Source: RYN-230 sp963711705 (GTDB lineage Bacteria > Actinomycetota > Actinomycetes > Streptosporangiales > Streptosporangiaceae). From it: a stretch of 64,000 nucleotides of DNA. The stretch is from positions 291,372 to 355,371 of the forward strand of contig CAVQFM010000014.1 of NCBI GenBank assembly GCA_963711705.1. Direction: 5' to 3'. Positions within the stretch are counted from its first letter, which is position 1; each line of letters starts with the position of its first letter. The position numbers and the translations under genes are program-made. Under the pieces are notes generated by a model, which saw nothing but the letters and a program-made list of their open reading frames with translations, had not been told where the DNA came from and searched no databases. Of the stretch, positions 18,059 to 26,804 are shown in pieces.

Positions 18059-19393
18059 CTAGCTGCCGTAGGGGAGAAGACAGATGCCCGCATGGTTGAA
18101 CTTGCCACCGCACTGTTCCGAGCCGTCCTGGGTGTCACTCGCGATCCACAGGCCGTCGCTGGTGATGAGCATGTCGTCGGCGCCTATGCCCCGTGCCCTG
18201 GTCGGGTTGAAGGTCAGCAACCCGGTGCTTGGGCTCAGCCCTTCCATGCCGGCTGCGCTGATCGCGCCCGGCCCGGCGAAGTCACACCCGTTGGGGTTCT
18301 GCGACCACCGTTCGTGCCCGCCGAAGTACGCGGTGCTCTCATCGGCGGCGGCAGAAAACATCGAATCACAGCCGGTGTAGTTGATCCACTTGTGGCTGAC
18401 GCTGGTCTGGGTGGCCGGCCAGGCGATCGCCGCGTCGCACGGCCCGGACCGGGGGAAGCTCCCGGCTGGCGTGCCGTTGGGCTTGTAGCCCGTCGTCGCC
18501 GTGTAGATGGTCGAGTCGTCCGGCGACCAGGCTCCGGTCTGGGCGTAGAACGCCTCGTTGAAGTTGCAGTTAGTGTTGAGCTCGGGTGCGTTCCACCCGG
18601 TGACCGTCGCGGTGGAGCCGCTCAGGTCCAGCATGAACATCTGCTGCCGGGCCTGCCCGCCGACCGACGTGAAGTCGCCTTCCACCAGGTCGAGGGTCCC
18701 GCTGTGGCTGAGCTGCTGGTTGTAGACGCGGGTCGGGTTGGAACCCACCCCGGGGAACTGGTAATTCCCGGAGATGTTGAGGTGGATGAACCCGTCGTCC
18801 TTGCCCGTGGACGGGTTGAGGCTGGTCATGTACGGGTTGGCGGAGCTGTTGTTGATCGAGGTGTAGTAGCCGCCAGTCAGGATGTGCCCGTTGTAGTACT
18901 GCAGCGTCGCGACCTGCCCGCCGGCGCTATGGCCGAAGGTGCTGATGAGTGCGCCCGTCGAGGTGCTGACCGCGGCGATGTTCTTGGCCGTGGCCCCGCC
19001 CACGGTGCCGAACTTGCCACCGATGTACGCGGTGGAACAGTCCGGGCTGAACGTGATGCCGTTGACGATCCCGTTGACGTTCGGATCCCAGGACGTCACC
19101 GTGTACGGCTTGGTCGCGCTGAAGCTGAACACGTTGTTCCGGGTGTAGGTCGTCCCGCTCCACGTGATCGTGGTGAACGTCCCCACCGCGTACATGGTGC
19201 TCCCGCACTGCGCCAGCTGCCGGACCTGCTGGACTGCCTGGGTGTTCGCCAGCTGCGGAGTGCCGCTCGCTGGCGTCGCAGACACCGGACCGGTCGCCGC
19301 GGCCGCCGGCCCCGCCGTCCAGATCGCGCTGACGGCGAGTGCAGCTGCACTCGCCACAGTAAGGATTCTTGCTCGTCCTTTAACGAGCCACAT
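18059..19393 (-). CDS. Secreted beta-propeller-like protein
   Basis: This 444-aa protein starts with a typical Sec signal (MWLVKGRARILTVASAAALA...AAAA), cleaved around residue 32. The mature part holds repeated strands with FSATKPYTVTSWDPNVNG, FSPDCSTAYIGGKFGTVGG and LDLVEGDFTSVGG, the delta-60/WD-like repeats that build a propeller. The end has a conserved Cys-containing block (DGSEQCGGKFNHAGICLLP). The catalytic role is unknown; it may bind polysaccharide. ATG 19393 follows GGGGGGAG, and the in-frame extension upstream is AT-rich leader sequence. It is first in the minus-strand operon with sulfotransferase 3 and GH26. Confidence 0.8.
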   Translation of the reverse strand: MWLVKGRARILTVASAAALAVSAIWTAGPAAAATGPVSATPASGTPQLANTQAVQQVRQLAQCGSTMYAVGTFTTITWSGTTYTRNNVFSFSATKPYTVTSWDPNVNGIVNGITFSPDCSTAYIGGKFGTVGGATAKNIAAVSTSTGALISTFGHSAGGQVATLQYYNGHILTGGYYTSINNSSANPYMTSLNPSTGKDDGFIHLNISGNYQFPGVGSNPTRVYNQQLSHSGTLDLVEGDFTSVGGQARQQMFMLDLSGSTATVTGWNAPELNTNCNFNEAFYAQTGAWSPDDSTIYTATTGYKPNGTPAGSFPRSGPCDAAIAWPATQTSVSHKWINYTGCDSMFSAAADESTAYFGGHERWSQNPNGCDFAGPGAISAAGMEGLSPSTGLLTFNPTRARGIGADDMLITSDGLWIASDTQDGSEQCGGKFNHAGICLLPYGS

Positions 19394-19719
19394 GGCTCCC
19401 CCCACACTGGTCCGCTCCGTCGCATGGCTGAACTTAAAATAGATACGCCCTATTAGAACCCGCTGGCAACCCGACACGAACAACGTTAACAAATCGTGAT
19501 ATTCGTAGTACGCTAAGTGATAAATCACCTGTTAATACGTAGTTTACCCATAACCGATTTGAGTTGCCCTGATCTTTGCGGGTGGCAAAGAATCTCGTTC
19601 TTGCTGCTGGGCAACTTATGTCTCCCGAGCCCCACCGGGCCGCACCCGGCCGGCCGGCCAGGTGCTACCGGTGCGCCGCTGGCCTGGTGCGGGCCGGGCC
19701 AGCACGGTCTAATGGAGGC
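19394..19719. promoter_or_regulatory. Divergent AT-rich promoter region
   Basis: About 325 bp separate the secreted propeller gene and the FAD monooxygenase. The part at 19430-19560 is far more AT-rich than its surroundings, with TTAACAAATCGTGATATTCG and TTAATACGTAGTTTACCC stretches. These suit promoters in either direction, but I cannot assign exact hexamers. Confidence 0.4.
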
Positions 19720-21243
19720 GTGGGGGGATCTGCGGGGGCGGACGTCCTGGTGGTCGGTGCGGGGCCATCAGGCCTCTTTGCCGCCGTGGAACTGGCGCGG
19801 CACGGAGTGCGCGCCCGGGTTGTCGAGCGGGCCCGGCAGCCGCACCGGCAGACGCGGGCTACCGCCCTGCAGCCGGCCACCCTGGAGATCCTCAGCTCAG
19901 CAGGCCTGCTCGATCAGGTGATGGCCGCATCGGTGCACGTGAAGTTCGCCCGGGTCTTCGACGCCAGCCTGGCCTGCGTGTCCGAGGTGGGCATTGCTGG
20001 CGTCGGCTGCGAATGGGAGTTCCAGTGCAGCCTGCCGCAGTGGCGGACCGAGCAGATCCTCACTGACCGGCTCGCCGAGCTGGGCGGGAACGTGGACCGC
20101 GGGGTAACGGTGATCTCGGTCACCGAGCGCGACGACGGCGTCCTGGTCGATCTGGAGGAAGCGGACGGAACCAGGCGCACCGCCGAAGTGGCCTGGGTGA
20201 TCGGGGCGGGGGGCGCGCACAGCACGACCCGGAGCTCGATGGACGAGACGCTGGCGGGTTCCACCTACCCGGGCACCGCGGTGGCCGCCGAGGTGCAGGT
20301 GTCCTGTGCCCTGCCGCGGGACGGGACCGCGCTGATCGGCTGCCCCGTGGGCTACGTGTTCCTGGCCCCGCTGCCCGGCGGCCGCTGGCTCACCTTTGTC
20401 GGCGACCTCGCCGACAGCGAAGTCGCCGCGGTGCAGGCCGGCCCGGCCGATGGCCCGGTCGCGGCGGTACTCGGGCGCCGGCTGCCCGCCGACCTGGTCC
20501 GGGTCGACGAGGTGGGCTGGGCGGGCATCTTCCGCATGCAGCGCCGGATGGTGCCCCGGCTGGCCGACCAGCGGCGGTTCCTGCTGGGCGATGCCGGCCA
20601 CCTGTCCAGCCCGTTCGGCGGCGAGGGCCTGAACTCCGGCCTGCACGACGCCAGCAACCTGGCCTGGAAGCTCGCGCTCCAGGTCCGCGGGCGGGCCCAG
20701 CCCGGCCTGGTCGGGAGCTTCGCGGCTGAGCGGCTGACCGCGGACCAGCATGTCCTGCAAGTCTCCGACCGCGTGCACGAGCTGGCCGCCCAGGCCGTCG
20801 AGTCGGCGCGGACCGGAACCCGCCCGCCGCCTGCCCCACCGGCGGTGGCGGCCGCGCTGATACGCGCCCGGTGCATGCTGGACGTGAGCTACCCGGACAG
20901 TCCGCTGACCGGGGAACACACGGCCGACGGGCCGCCGCTCCCGGCGCCGGCCCCGGGTGACCGCTACCCCGGCCGGGGCGGGCTGGCCGGGCTGGCGCAC
21001 ACGCTGCTGCTATACGGGGCCGCGCGGGACGCGGACCTCAGCCGGTTGGGTCAGCGGTGGCGCGGGCTGCTGGACATCCGGCCGGGCCCGGGCGACCCCC
21101 GGCAGGCCGGGCTGGTGGCGGATGGCGTGGTGCTGGTCCGGCCGGACGGCTACATCGGGTTCCGCGCCGCCCCGGCCGACGCGGCCGGGCTCAGCGCGCT
21201 GGACGCGCACCTCGCGTCCTACCTTGCCCCGGCCGGCGGGTAA
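19720..21243 (+). CDS. FAD-dependent aromatic monooxygenase (PheA/TfdB type)
   Basis: The protein is ~507 aa. It begins with the FAD dinucleotide motif DVLVVGAGPSGLFAAVELAR, has the middle GxGGAHSTTR variant of the DG motif and the second FAD motif FLLGDAGHLSSPFGGEGLN. A shortened C-terminal thioredoxin-like domain (GVVLVRPDGYIGFRA) follows. Such flavoproteins hydroxylate aromatic or polyketide substrates with NAD(P)H and O2. The start is uncertain: GTG 19720 lies just before the first motif, ATG 19618 and a start at 19576 are in frame, but their sequence is not family-like. It stands alone, with no pathway partner adjacent, so the substrate cannot be inferred. Confidence 0.82.
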   Translation: MGGSAGADVLVVGAGPSGLFAAVELARHGVRARVVERARQPHRQTRATALQPATLEILSSAGLLDQVMAASVHVKFARVFDASLACVSEVGIAGVGCEWEFQCSLPQWRTEQILTDRLAELGGNVDRGVTVISVTERDDGVLVDLEEADGTRRTAEVAWVIGAGGAHSTTRSSMDETLAGSTYPGTAVAAEVQVSCALPRDGTALIGCPVGYVFLAPLPGGRWLTFVGDLADSEVAAVQAGPADGPVAAVLGRRLPADLVRVDEVGWAGIFRMQRRMVPRLADQRRFLLGDAGHLSSPFGGEGLNSGLHDASNLAWKLALQVRGRAQPGLVGSFAAERLTADQHVLQVSDRVHELAAQAVESARTGTRPPPAPPAVAAALIRARCMLDVSYPDSPLTGEHTADGPPLPAPAPGDRYPGRGGLAGLAHTLLLYGAARDADLSRLGQRWRGLLDIRPGPGDPRQAGLVADGVVLVRPDGYIGFRAAPADAAGLSALDAHLASYLAPAGG

Positions 21244-21310
21244 CCCGGCCCGGCAGGTAACGCCACCTGGCGGGTAACCCCATCCAGCGGGTAACCCCAT
21301 CCAGCGGGTA
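21237..21310. repeat. Short GCGGGTAAC repeats in a convergent gap
   Basis: Between the monooxygenase stop and the GH18-like gene the motif GCGGGTAAC or CAGGTAAC recurs at intervals of ~17 bp, with two perfect adjacent copies of a CCCATCCAGCGGGTAA unit (about 21278-21310). Each copy carries TAA stop triplets. A role as a transcription end signal is possible but not shown. Confidence 0.6.
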
Positions 21311-21322
21311 AACCGCCAGCCG

Positions 21323-22414
21323 CTAGCCCACCGGGTAGCTGTCCAGCAGGTGGCTGAAGGCCCAGGCCGGCTGCTTGATGCCGGAGCAGGAGTTGCTGTC
21401 GATGGTGCCCGGGCAGCGGCCGTTGTCCCGCTGGATGGCCCAGATCGACACCAGCGGCAGCCGGTGGGCGCGGGCGAAGGCCAGCACCTGGCGGGCGTCG
21501 CTGAGGTAGGTGACCTCGGTCTTCTTCGGGTAGTCGTCGATACCCGGCAGCAGCGTCACGCCTTCAATGGCCCACAGCAGCTGGCTGCTCGCCCCCGGGA
21601 AGAGGTGCTTCAGCTGGCTGTGCGTGCCGTATAGCGCCTGGAGTGCCGCGTTGCCCATGTCAATGCCCGTCTTGCTGGCTTTGATGTAGTAGTCGAACGC
21701 CATGATGTTCACGCTGAACCGCACGCCGTGCGCCACCGCGCTCTTCAGCACGGCCAGGCAGTTGCGGGGCAGTCCCCAGGGCTCGACGCCGAGCGTGAAC
21801 GTGATCTGCACCCGGTGGTGGGTCCGGGCCGCCCAGTCCTGGAGCATCCGGAGCGCTTCGCTGCGCCGGGCGATGCCGGCCGGCTTGTCCAGCGATTTGG
21901 CCTCGACGTCCATGTCCAGCCGGGTCACCTGGTAGCTGGTCACCACGGACTCGTAGGCCCGGGCGATCTTCGGCACGCTGCGGCAGGAATCGGCGATCTC
22001 GGTGCCGCCCTGATCGGCGCTGTACCCGCCGAACGACGGGATCACGTCGCCGCCCTGGGCGCGCAGCGCGGCGATCTGCGCGGTGTACCGGCCGCCGGGC
22101 TGCACGAACTGGTGCCGGTCCCCGTTCCAGGCCACCCGGCAGGAACCCCGCTGCGGGGTCTGCAGGAAGGCGAGGGTGAGGTAGCGGGCGCCGGACGCCT
22201 GGGCCACGGCCGGCAGCTTGTTCCTGGTCCAGGTCTCGAAGTAGGGCGCGTACAGCCGCCACGGCAGCCCGTGGCCGCGGGCCGCGGCCTGCGCCTGGGT
22301 GGTGGCGGCCGGGCCGCCCGGTGCGGCCGCGGCACCGGCGGTGCCGGCCACCGCCAGCGGCACGCCGAGGGCCATGGCCAGGACCATCCGGATACGGGCA
22401 CTCATGCGTTCCAT
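21323..22414 (-). CDS. Secreted GH18-like (chitinase-type) protein
   Basis: This 363-aa protein has a Sec signal peptide (VLAMALGVPLAVAGTAGAAAA). The mature region opens with WRLYAPYFETWTR and ARYLTLAFLQT, and contains GGDVIPSFGGYS and the family 18 catalytic strand VTRLDMDVEAKS, close to DxxDxDxE with Glu as proton donor. Later VNIMAFDYYIK and VSIWAIQRDN fit chitinase D-like enzymes of actinomycetes. It probably hydrolyses chitin or a related beta-1,4-GlcNAc polymer. ATG 22414 has AGGAG eight bases upstream. The gene is divergent from the GcvT-fusion oxidoreductase. Confidence 0.82.
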   Translation of the reverse strand: MERMSARIRMVLAMALGVPLAVAGTAGAAAAPGGPAATTQAQAAARGHGLPWRLYAPYFETWTRNKLPAVAQASGARYLTLAFLQTPQRGSCRVAWNGDRHQFVQPGGRYTAQIAALRAQGGDVIPSFGGYSADQGGTEIADSCRSVPKIARAYESVVTSYQVTRLDMDVEAKSLDKPAGIARRSEALRMLQDWAARTHHRVQITFTLGVEPWGLPRNCLAVLKSAVAHGVRFSVNIMAFDYYIKASKTGIDMGNAALQALYGTHSQLKHLFPGASSQLLWAIEGVTLLPGIDDYPKKTEVTYLSDARQVLAFARAHRLPLVSIWAIQRDNGRCPGTIDSNSCSGIKQPAWAFSHLLDSYPVG

Positions 22415-22523
22415 GTGGATGGCTCCTGTCTGTCCGGATGGCGCCAGCAGGCATGACCGCTCACCTGGACGTTACGATCACAGCCGGAGCAGCGCCAGAG
22501 TTTGGCGCAAGGAGGGGCACATC

Positions 22524-25004
22524 GTGACGATCAACCCGGAGACCAGTGGCGGGGCGGTGCCGGGCCGGGCGCAGGTGGTGATCGTCGGCGGCGGGGTGAC
22601 CGGCTGCAGCATCGCCTACCATCTCGCGCACCTGGGCTGGACCGACGTGGTGCTGCTCGAACAGCACCAGCTGACCGCCGGGACGACCTGGCACGCGGCC
22701 GGGCTGATCACCTCGGCTGGGATGACCGACGAGACCGCGCTGTTCTTCAGCCGCTACTCACGCGATCTGTACACCAGGCTGGAACAGGAGACCGGGCACT
22801 CCACCGGGTTCCGCGCGGTCGGGCACATCTCGCTGGCCACCACCCCGCAGCGGCGCGAGGCGCTGCGCCGGGAAGCGGCCTGGATGCACGGCTTCGGGGT
22901 CGAGGACGTGGAGATCTCCCCGGGCGAGCTGGCCGGGATGTGGCCGCTGGCCCGCACCGACGACGTGCTGTCCGCGTTCTACGTCGCCGACGAGGGCCGG
23001 GCCGACCCGGTCGGCGTGGCCACCGCGCTGGCCAAGGGTGCGCGGCAGCTGGGCGTCCGGGTGGTGGAGGGGGTGGCCGCCACCGGCGTGCAAACCCGGG
23101 GCAAGCGGGTGACCGCCGTGCTCACCGAGGCGGGCCCGATCGAGACGGAGATCGTGGTGAACGCGGCCGGCATGTGGGCCCGGCAGTTCGGCGCGCTGGC
23201 CGGGGTGAGCGTCCCGCTGCAGGCCGCCGAGCACTACTACCTGCTGACCGACACCGTGCCCGGGATGGACCAGGACCTGCCGGTCATCGAGGACCCGGAC
23301 AACTACGGGTACTACCGGCCCGAGGGCGACGGGATGCTGGTCGGCCTGTTCGAGCCGGTCGGCGCGCCGTGGTCGCTGGACGGCGTGCCCCGCGGCTTCT
23401 CGTTCGGCAAGCTGCCCCCGGACTGGGACCGGATGGCGCCCTACCTCGGTCCCGCGCTGGACCGGATACCGGTGCTGTCCGAGACCGGGGTGCGGACGTT
23501 CTTCTGCGGGCCGGAGTCGTTCACCGCCGACGTGCGGCCGCTGCTCGGCCCGGCCCCCGAGCTGGACGGCTACTTCGTGGCCGCGGGGCTGAACTCGCTT
23601 GGCATCCTGTCCGGCGGCGGGGTGGGCAAGATGATGGCGCACTGGATCGTGGACGGTGTGCCCCCGGTCGATGCGACCAGCGTCGCCATCGACCGGACCG
23701 CGGGCTACGAGGTGTCCCGGCGGTTCCGGGCCGAGCGCACCGTGGAGCAGCTCGGCGTGCTGTTCGGCGACGCGGTGTGGCCGGCCTGGAAACCGTCCAC
23801 CGGGCGGAACGTGCGCCGGTCGGTGCTGCACGACCGGCTGGCCGCAGCGGGCGCGCACTTCGGCGTCTCCGCCGGCTGGGAGTACCCCGAGTGGTTCGCG
23901 GACCATGGTGCGGCGCCCGTGCCCGCGCCGGGCTTCCAGCGGCCGGCGGCGCACGACATCATCGGCCGGGAACACGCGGCGATCCGCGAGGCGGTCGGCG
24001 TGATCGACATGAGCCTGATGGCCAAGTTCCTGGTCCAGGGCCCGGACGCGGGCCCGGTGCTCAGCCGGCTGTCCGCCAACGACGTGCTGCTCGGGCCGGG
24101 CCGGCTGGTCTACACCCAGTGGCTGAACCAGGCGGGCGGCATCGTCGCCGACCTCACGGTGACCTGCCTGGAACCGGACCGGTTCCTGGTCATCGCCAGC
24201 GACATCATCCACCGCCGGGTCGAGCCGCTGATCCGCCGGGCGGTGCGGCCCGGCGAGGTGGTCACCGTCGCCGACATCACCTCGGGCACCACCCTGTTCA
24301 CCGTGCAGGGCCCGGCGTCGCGGGACCTGATCGGGCGGCTGACCGACGCCGACCTGTCCAACGACGCGTTCCCGTACCTCAGCGCGCGGCCGATCCACGT
24401 CGGCTACGCGCCGGTGCTCGCCATCCGGGTCACCTACGTGGGCGAGCTGGGCTGGGAACTGCACGTGCCCGCCGAGTACGCGGCCGGGGTGCACGACGAC
24501 CTGTCCGCGGCCGGGGCGGACCTCGGCTTCCGGCTGGTCGGCCTGTCCGCGATGTCCAGCCTGCGGCTGGAAAAGGGCTACCGCGACATGGGCGTGGACA
24601 TCGACAACACCGATAATCCGCTGGAAGCCGGCCTCGGCTTCGCGGTGGCCTGGGACAAGCCCGGCGGGTTCACCGGCCGCGACGCGCTGCTCGAAGCGCG
24701 GGCGGCCGGGCCGCCGCGGCACCGGGTGGTCAGCCTGATCGCCGAGGACCCGGCGACCGACCTGTTCGGCAACGAGCCGGTGTTCCTCGGCGGCCAGTGG
24801 GTGGGGTACGTCCGGGCCGCCGCCTACGGCTACACGGTGGGCGGCGCGGTCGGGCTGGCCCAGGTCGAGTGCGCCGACGGGGTGACCGGCGGCTGGCTGA
24901 AGAGCGGCGACTTCCGGGTGCACACGCCAGCCGGCGACGTGCCGGTGCGGCTGCAGATCGCGCCGCTGTACGACCCGCAGCGGCTGCGCATCCTGGACCG
25001 GTAG
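22524..25004 (+). CDS. Dimethylglycine/sarcosine dehydrogenase-like FAD oxidoreductase with GcvT domain
   Basis: The protein is 826 aa, the full length for this family. The N-terminal FAD domain has QVVIVGGGVTGCSIAYHLA and GTTWHAAGLITS; the His in the latter aligns with the covalent FAD-attachment His of dimethylglycine dehydrogenase. From about residue 430 comes the folate-binding GcvT domain (GVIDMSLMAKFLVQGPDA, GELGWELHVP) and a C-terminal barrel (DLFGNEPVF...GWLKSGDFRVHTP). Such enzymes demethylate N-methylglycines and pass the one-carbon unit to tetrahydrofolate. GTG 22524 is preceded by GGAGGGG. Very long antisense frames across it are composition shadows. Confidence 0.9.
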   Translation: MTINPETSGGAVPGRAQVVIVGGGVTGCSIAYHLAHLGWTDVVLLEQHQLTAGTTWHAAGLITSAGMTDETALFFSRYSRDLYTRLEQETGHSTGFRAVGHISLATTPQRREALRREAAWMHGFGVEDVEISPGELAGMWPLARTDDVLSAFYVADEGRADPVGVATALAKGARQLGVRVVEGVAATGVQTRGKRVTAVLTEAGPIETEIVVNAAGMWARQFGALAGVSVPLQAAEHYYLLTDTVPGMDQDLPVIEDPDNYGYYRPEGDGMLVGLFEPVGAPWSLDGVPRGFSFGKLPPDWDRMAPYLGPALDRIPVLSETGVRTFFCGPESFTADVRPLLGPAPELDGYFVAAGLNSLGILSGGGVGKMMAHWIVDGVPPVDATSVAIDRTAGYEVSRRFRAERTVEQLGVLFGDAVWPAWKPSTGRNVRRSVLHDRLAAAGAHFGVSAGWEYPEWFADHGAAPVPAPGFQRPAAHDIIGREHAAIREAVGVIDMSLMAKFLVQGPDAGPVLSRLSANDVLLGPGRLVYTQWLNQAGGIVADLTVTCLEPDRFLVIASDIIHRRVEPLIRRAVRPGEVVTVADITSGTTLFTVQGPASRDLIGRLTDADLSNDAFPYLSARPIHVGYAPVLAIRVTYVGELGWELHVPAEYAAGVHDDLSAAGADLGFRLVGLSAMSSLRLEKGYRDMGVDIDNTDNPLEAGLGFAVAWDKPGGFTGRDALLEARAAGPPRHRVVSLIAEDPATDLFGNEPVFLGGQWVGYVRAAAYGYTVGGAVGLAQVECADGVTGGWLKSGDFRVHTPAGDVPVRLQIAPLYDPQRLRILDR

Positions 25005-25078
25005 CTCTCGGCTCTGGCCCGGGTCCGGGTCCGGGGTCGCGGGGCGCGCGGGGCGCGGGGCGCGGGCGGCGCCGCGGC
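25005..25078. other. GC-only convergent gap
   Basis: The 74 bp between the convergent oxidoreductase and Clp_N genes are almost pure G+C with repeated GGGTCCGG and GGGGCGCG units. I see no clear hairpin with a T-run. It may end transcription by its G-richness, but nothing firmer can be said. Confidence 0.4.
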
Positions 25079-26170
25079 CTAGTGGTCCCCGCCCGCAGGC
25101 TTGTTCTTCCGGCCCTCCTGGTCGGCCTGGGCTTCTTGGGTAGCTGGGGCTTCCTGGCTGGCCTGGGCCTCCTGCGTGGTCTTGCTGGCCATCGCGGCGC
25201 GCAGGATTTCTTCGAGGCTGTCCCGCAGCGCCTGCCAGACTGTGCTCAGGCTGGCCGCGGTGGGCAGGTCGCCGGGGATCGTGCCCGGCTCCGCGACCTG
25301 GTCGCCGAGCACCTTGAGCGTGCCATGCGCGACACGGAGGATTTCCGGGTCACTCGCGCTAATCGTGACCTGGCCGTCGGTTACCCGGATCTTCATGTGC
25401 CGCCGTCCCCGGTCCGCGGGCAGCTCGTCAGTGGTATCGGTGATGTCCGCGTTGCGCAGCGCTTCCCGGGCCTGGTCCAGGTCGATGCCCAGCCCGGTGA
25501 GAGCCCGGGCCGCCGCCGTGTCCGGATCGGCCAGCGTGGCCAGCAGTAGGTGATGCGAGCCGACCGGGCCGTTCCCGGCCAGCCGGGCGGCCCAGACCAG
25601 CCCAGCCTCAGCGGCGGGCGTGGTGGGCAGCTTCCCGGGCTCGTCCGGCTGGCTCAGGTCTCCCGGCTCGCCCGGGTCATCCGGGCCGGCCGCCTCGCGG
25701 CGTCGCAGCCAGCGGCGTCCGGGCGAGGCGGGCGTCCTGCTCTGCAGCAGTTCGATCAGGACGGTGCGGACCGCGGCGTAGTCAGCGCTGTGCGCGGTGA
25801 GAATCTGCGCCGCGACGCCCTCCCCTTCCCGCTCGATGCCGAGCAGGATGTGCTCGGTGCCGATGTAGTTGTGGTGCAGGGCGAGGGCCTCACGCAGCGC
25901 CAGCTCGAGGGTCTTCTTCGCGCGCGGGGTGAACGGGATGCGCCCGGCTGGCTGCTCGCTCCCGGTGCCCACCCGGGCCGTGACTTCCTCCCGCACCGAC
26001 ACGTAGGACATCCCGAACCGGGAGAGCGCCCGGCCGGCCAGCCCACTCTCCTCGGCGACTAGCCCGAGCAGCAGGTGCTCGGTACCGATGTAGTTGTGCT
26101 GCAGATTGCGGGCCTCTTCCTGGGCCAGGACAACGACCCGGCGGGCCCGGTCAGTGAATCGCTCGAACAT
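25079..26170 (-). CDS. Clp_N domain protein without ATPase domains
   Basis: At 363 aa it begins like ClpC (MFERFTDRARRVVVLAQEEA) with a complete double Clp_N repeat: NYIGTEHLLLGLV and, ~75 residues later, NYIGTEHILLGIE. There is no AAA module. Instead a third, weaker Clp_N-like unit (GPVGSHHLLLATLADP, ~residue 210) follows and then a Glu/Ala/Gln repeat tail (QEAQASQEAPATQEAQ). It could act as an adaptor or decoy for substrates of Clp machinery. ATG 26170 matches the start of ClpC homologues, but an ATG at 26191 with AGGG is also possible. It is divergent from a small HTH regulator. Confidence 0.85.
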   Translation of the reverse strand: MFERFTDRARRVVVLAQEEARNLQHNYIGTEHLLLGLVAEESGLAGRALSRFGMSYVSVREEVTARVGTGSEQPAGRIPFTPRAKKTLELALREALALHHNYIGTEHILLGIEREGEGVAAQILTAHSADYAAVRTVLIELLQSRTPASPGRRWLRRREAAGPDDPGEPGDLSQPDEPGKLPTTPAAEAGLVWAARLAGNGPVGSHHLLLATLADPDTAAARALTGLGIDLDQAREALRNADITDTTDELPADRGRRHMKIRVTDGQVTISASDPEILRVAHGTLKVLGDQVAEPGTIPGDLPTAASLSTVWQALRDSLEEILRAAMASKTTQEAQASQEAPATQEAQADQEGRKNKPAGGDH

Positions 26171-26266
26171 GTGCACCACGGTGCCCACCATGCGCAAACC
26201 CTGTCAATACTATGCTATTAATAGGGTCAAGCAGCGGAACAGGCCGACGTGTGTGGAGGTGCCGTC
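26171..26266. promoter_or_regulatory. Divergent promoter with AT-rich palindrome
   Basis: The gap between the Clp_N gene and the HTH gene is strikingly AT-rich around 26203-26230. It contains a perfect palindrome CTATTAATAG (26215-26224) and, on the minus strand, CTTGACC...TATTGACAGG. A shared operator for the adjacent HTH protein is the simplest reading. Confidence 0.55.
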
Positions 26267-26647
26267 GTGGACTGGGAAGACCGGCTCGACGCCTGGGAGC
26301 TGGAACTCGAGCTCAACGCCCAGCTCGAAGGCTCGGACTGGGTGACCCTGGAGCGGGCGGCCGCCGACACCGGCGCGTCCCGGGCCGCGCTGCGGAACTG
26401 GTACCGGACCGGGCAGATCCCGTCCCGGCTGGTGGACGGCCCGCACGGCCCGCAGCGGCTGGTCCCGCTCGACCTGGTCGCGACCCGGGCCGAAGCGTCG
26501 CCCCGGCTGCGCCGCACCACCGAACGGCGGCTGGCCGAGCAGGCCGAGATGGAGATCCTCCGGCACCGGGTAGACCAGCTGGAACTGCGGCTAGCCGCGC
26601 TGGAGCGGCAGTCGCCCGCTGGCAGCCCAGCCAGCGGGGCCAGTTAG
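26267..26647 (+). CDS. Small MerR-like helix-turn-helix protein with C-terminal coiled coil
   Basis: This 126-aa protein contains a WVTLERAAADTGASRAALRN helix-turn-helix segment near residue 30, WYRTGQIPSRLVDGPHGPQ resembling the MerR wing, and a Leu-heptad helix (MEILRHRVDQLELRLAALER) at the end for dimerisation. GTG 26267 has GGAGGT seven bases upstream, and an in-frame GTG at 26249 is less likely. It is divergent from the Clp_N gene across an AT-rich palindrome and so is the likely regulator of both. The effector is unknown. Confidence 0.72.
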   Translation: MDWEDRLDAWELELELNAQLEGSDWVTLERAAADTGASRAALRNWYRTGQIPSRLVDGPHGPQRLVPLDLVATRAEASPRLRRTTERRLAEQAEMEILRHRVDQLELRLAALERQSPAGSPASGAS

Positions 26648-26688
26648 CCCGGCCGGCCGCTTAGCCGGGCCTGGCCGCCCCGCACCCG

Positions 26689-26740
26689 TCGTGATCATGA
26701 CATAGGGGCTAATAGATTCGACCCAAAGTCATGATCACGA
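26689..26740. repeat. 13-bp perfect inverted repeat
   Basis: TCGTGATCATGAC at 26689-26701 is exactly inverted as GTCATGATCACGA at 26728-26740 with a 26-nt spacer. It stands between convergent genes (HTH protein ending 26647, fusion protein ending 26805). There is no T-run, so it may be a repeat element or protein site rather than a classical terminator. Confidence 0.8.
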
Positions 26741-26804
26741 TGCGATGGTCCCCGGGGGCGGGATCGGCCGGCCTCCTGGGCGGGGTGGCGCAGGGCGGCC
26801 GGGA

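Noticed and set aside
22758..24923. 721-codon minus-strand frame, and a long third-frame plus-strand ORF, across the dehydrogenase gene
   Set aside because: Both are composition shadows of a fully supported 826-aa enzyme; their translations are His/Arg/Gly-rich with no domain.
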